Positions 61,844 to 64,000 of a stretch of DNA of 64,000 nucleotides are shown piece by piece. Within the stretch, counting starts at the first letter, position 1; each line of letters opens with the position of its first letter. The stretch spans positions 10,173,101-10,237,100 of the forward strand of contig JBBMOA010000004.1 in assembly GCA_037954235.1 (NCBI GenBank), written 5' to 3'. The stretch comes from Aulostomus chinensis (lineage: Eukaryota; Chordata; Actinopteri; Syngnathiformes; Aulostomidae). The translations under genes and the position numbers were made by a program. The notes below the pieces were generated by a model, which saw only the letters and a program-made list of their open reading frames with translations, was not told the origin of the DNA and searched no databases.

Positions 61844-62299
61844 GACCCAAGTGCTGGAGTTTTAAATGGATGAGAGTTGTTGTTGTCCCTCCCTCTCCGC
61901 TGCCCCTACACCACCCTCCCCCCTCCAACTCTTGGCCTGCGTGCTGCCTGGCACGGGTCCTGTTTGAGGGCTGAGCTACGGACCCTTGGCCCCCTCAGAC
62001 CCCGTGGTTCTCTGGATCGGTATCGGCCACGCTCAGAGAGAGGCACCAGCTTAACCTCCCAAACCACTGACATCAACACATGTACATCACCAAAGAATGG
62101 CGATAGAAAGTGCTTGCATGTGGGAGTGGATTAAAGAATATGCACAATAAGGAGGGAATTAGCGTAGTCATGGTTTCATCCATGTATCTGTTGCTGTTAT
62201 TCAGTCGGAGGCAGAAAGAGGTCATCGTGTTGGAAATGTGATGGTAAACAAATAAAGGAAGCTCAAGCTTGATTGGCTGGCCAAGGGAACATGATCCCA

Positions 62300-62770
62300 T
62301 GATGCCTTGTCGGCTTGTCTGGGCATTGCCTTCATATATATGATCAACCGTCGTGAGAAATTAAATGCACAGAGGTGACGGCTCCCATGGAAACGCAACC
62401 GAAACAGGCATCAAGAAGTCAAGGAAGGAGATTCTTTTTTAATTATGTCAGTGCATATACATGTGCCAGCGTATGTACTGCATTTGCACAATCATAATTT
62501 GCCGACCTTCCCCATTAGCACAGCTGCTGTCTACCCAATCTTCCCAGCCTCTCGGTAATTGAATGTGATTTTAATGGTGAAAAGCTTGTGTGCTCTGTAA
62601 TCCAACACTCGCGAAGGAAAGATAATGCCTGCGGCTGTCAGGCGAAAGGTTAGTTTGACTCGGTTGTGATTATCAGAGCAACACATATCGCCAAGGCACG
62701 AGGTTCTGTAAATGCTGGACGGACCCAGAATCATCAGATCCACCTGTCGGGAAGTCGCCTGAGTTACAAC
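62300..62770. promoter_or_regulatory. Candidate conserved non-coding cluster
   Basis: About 470 bp without microsatellites, containing TTTTTTAATTATGTC, ATCATAATTTGCC, CCCATTAGCAC, CGGTAATTGAATG and GATTTTAATGG, plus an OTX-like GTAATCC. Homeodomain-type cores are dense around 62440-62580. I read this as enhancer-like; conservation is untested. Confidence 0.32.
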
Positions 62771-64000
62771 CTGGTGTGTTATTCGGGTCAACAAAGAGCT
62801 TAAGAGTGTTTGTAATGATGCACATTCTCTGCCTTTGTCTCTGTCTGTGTTATTGTAGTCTGTGGTTTGGATTAGCAGCTCTCTAACCTGGCATGCAGTC
62901 AGTAGCTGTCTCTGTCTGATGATGTCACAAAGCTCTTAGCTGATGGTTATCTGTCGGTTTGGCTGAGCCTGCGGGGTTTGGCTTAGCCGCAGTGTCTTGT
63001 GGTGCTGTTAGCGGGCCTGTGGTACATGAAGTGGTGATTGCATTCATCGAGCTGCTGTAGGACGCTTTATCAAGACAAGTGATTGGATAAAAAAAAGAAG
63101 AGAGAAACCCTGGCCATCTCGTGTGAATCCCGACCGTTTGGCAAAGGTCAAGAGTGAACTAAACGATCCCAGGTTTGACTCTGAAGCTGAAAATAAGAAA
63201 CTGATGGTGCTGAGCTGAAGTTCACCAGTGTCTTGTTGGAACAAGAGAGGTCCCTGAACTTTTGCAGTCATGCTGAGCACCTTGTGTGAAGCCCAACCAT
63301 TCAGCAACTAAATGAACGTACTAATGGCAGCCATGTGTCGGTGGAACTTTAGATGTCCAATTTTTTTTTTTTTTTTTTTTGCATAATTCAAAATTAAAGT
63401 AAAGCCCTCAATCTCAAACGGGAATGAAAGAGCAATTCATTTCTGCGCTGAACATCAGTTTCCTTCAAGTTGACACATGCAGAAGTCGCAAACTCTTTCA
63501 GTTTTGCTTCTTTTTTTGAAATATGACACCAGTTTCCCCGATGATAAAACAAAGGTGCGCAATGGAAGCTCGGTACGAGGAAGAGTCTTGTAGGAATGAG
63601 TCCTAAAACCCAGAAGCAACCTCACCTGAAGTTAGGTGGTGGTTAACACAGTGCGTTGACATTGCAGCATGAAAGACGTCGGTAAATTGTGAATTTCAAA
63701 GCTTTGAGTCTGAAAACGTGGGTTGCTAACAAGAGTCTAAAGGAGCCTAGAGAGGTGGTGGAGGTCATTAAAGGTCATCAGGAGGGAATCAGAAGAAGCC
63801 TGAAGCTTCATGGTGGTGACACCTAAGTCATGTGATCCTGATGTAGTTCCTTCCTAGGCGCCAGGTTCATCAGGGTGGGTCATTACTGAAGATAATTTAA
63901 AACCTAGGAGATCATCAACTTCTGCTCACTACAGAGCTGATTTACTGATTCAGTCACGTGGAACAATCCCATTGGCTGCTGGTGGAGGAACCAGGAGATG
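62771..64000. other. Non-coding, possible old interspersed repeat
   Basis: Holds a T20 run (63361-63380). The last 54 bp (63947-63993) resemble 14046-14099 (CAGTCAC..., GTGGAACnATCCCAnTGGCT, TGGTGGAGG). At 63110-63310 two segments (TGTGTGAAGCCCAACC-like) resemble each other. No supported gene. Confidence 0.5.

Overview
This 64 kb window is vertebrate nuclear DNA, most likely from a ray-finned (probably percomorph) fish. The reasons are the density of long (CA)n/(GT)n microsatellites (over 30 arrays), a tRNA-derived SINE with the tail type common in teleosts, many short TAGC/GCTAAC-rich repeat remnants, and the absence of any prokaryote-like gene packing. I read this as intergenic or large-intron sequence. 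Species and locus cannot be named from the sequence alone.

No protein-coding gene, exon, rRNA gene or functional tRNA gene can be supported. The longest open frames (about 170-216 codons) are explained by low-complexity sequence, tandem repeats or chance. None has a recognisable domain or convincing splice context.

Layout. 0-10.6 kb: microsatellites, a 29-base G run, a perfect 76-bp tandem duplication (3449-3600), a possible regulatory block near 4.5 kb, and a striking inverted repeat with two perfect 76-bp arms and a 61-bp spacer (7393-7605). 10.6-11.45 kb: a possible non-autonomous hAT-like element holding a CpG-rich, promoter-like patch. 11.5-30 kb: mostly anonymous sequence with microsatellites. 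30.7-30.9 kb: the SINE. 37.7-42.5 kb: AT-rich blocks with the look of conserved non-coding DNA, a recent 198-bp tandem duplication (39459-39870), a head-to-head (AC)n/(GT)n pair (40535-40700) and a roughly 50-bp minisatellite. 47.3-48.1 kb: another TAAT-rich quiet block. 48.9-49.9 kb: a cluster of GT arrays and Z-DNA-prone sequence. 51.6-51.9 kb: a small element with 42-bp inverted ends. 55.8-57.2 kb and 60.4-62.8 kb: the strongest concentration of blocks resembling developmental enhancers (homeodomain-type TAAT cores, a MEF2 consensus site, SOX-type cores), plus a good CTCF-like motif at 61.83 kb.

There are no genes here to assemble into a pathway. The best interpretation is a regulatory landscape, a gene desert or giant intron near a developmental gene, interrupted by simple repeats and young local duplications. 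I found no convincing evidence of a novel multi-gene system. The most notable single object is the perfect long inverted repeat at 7.4-7.6 kb.
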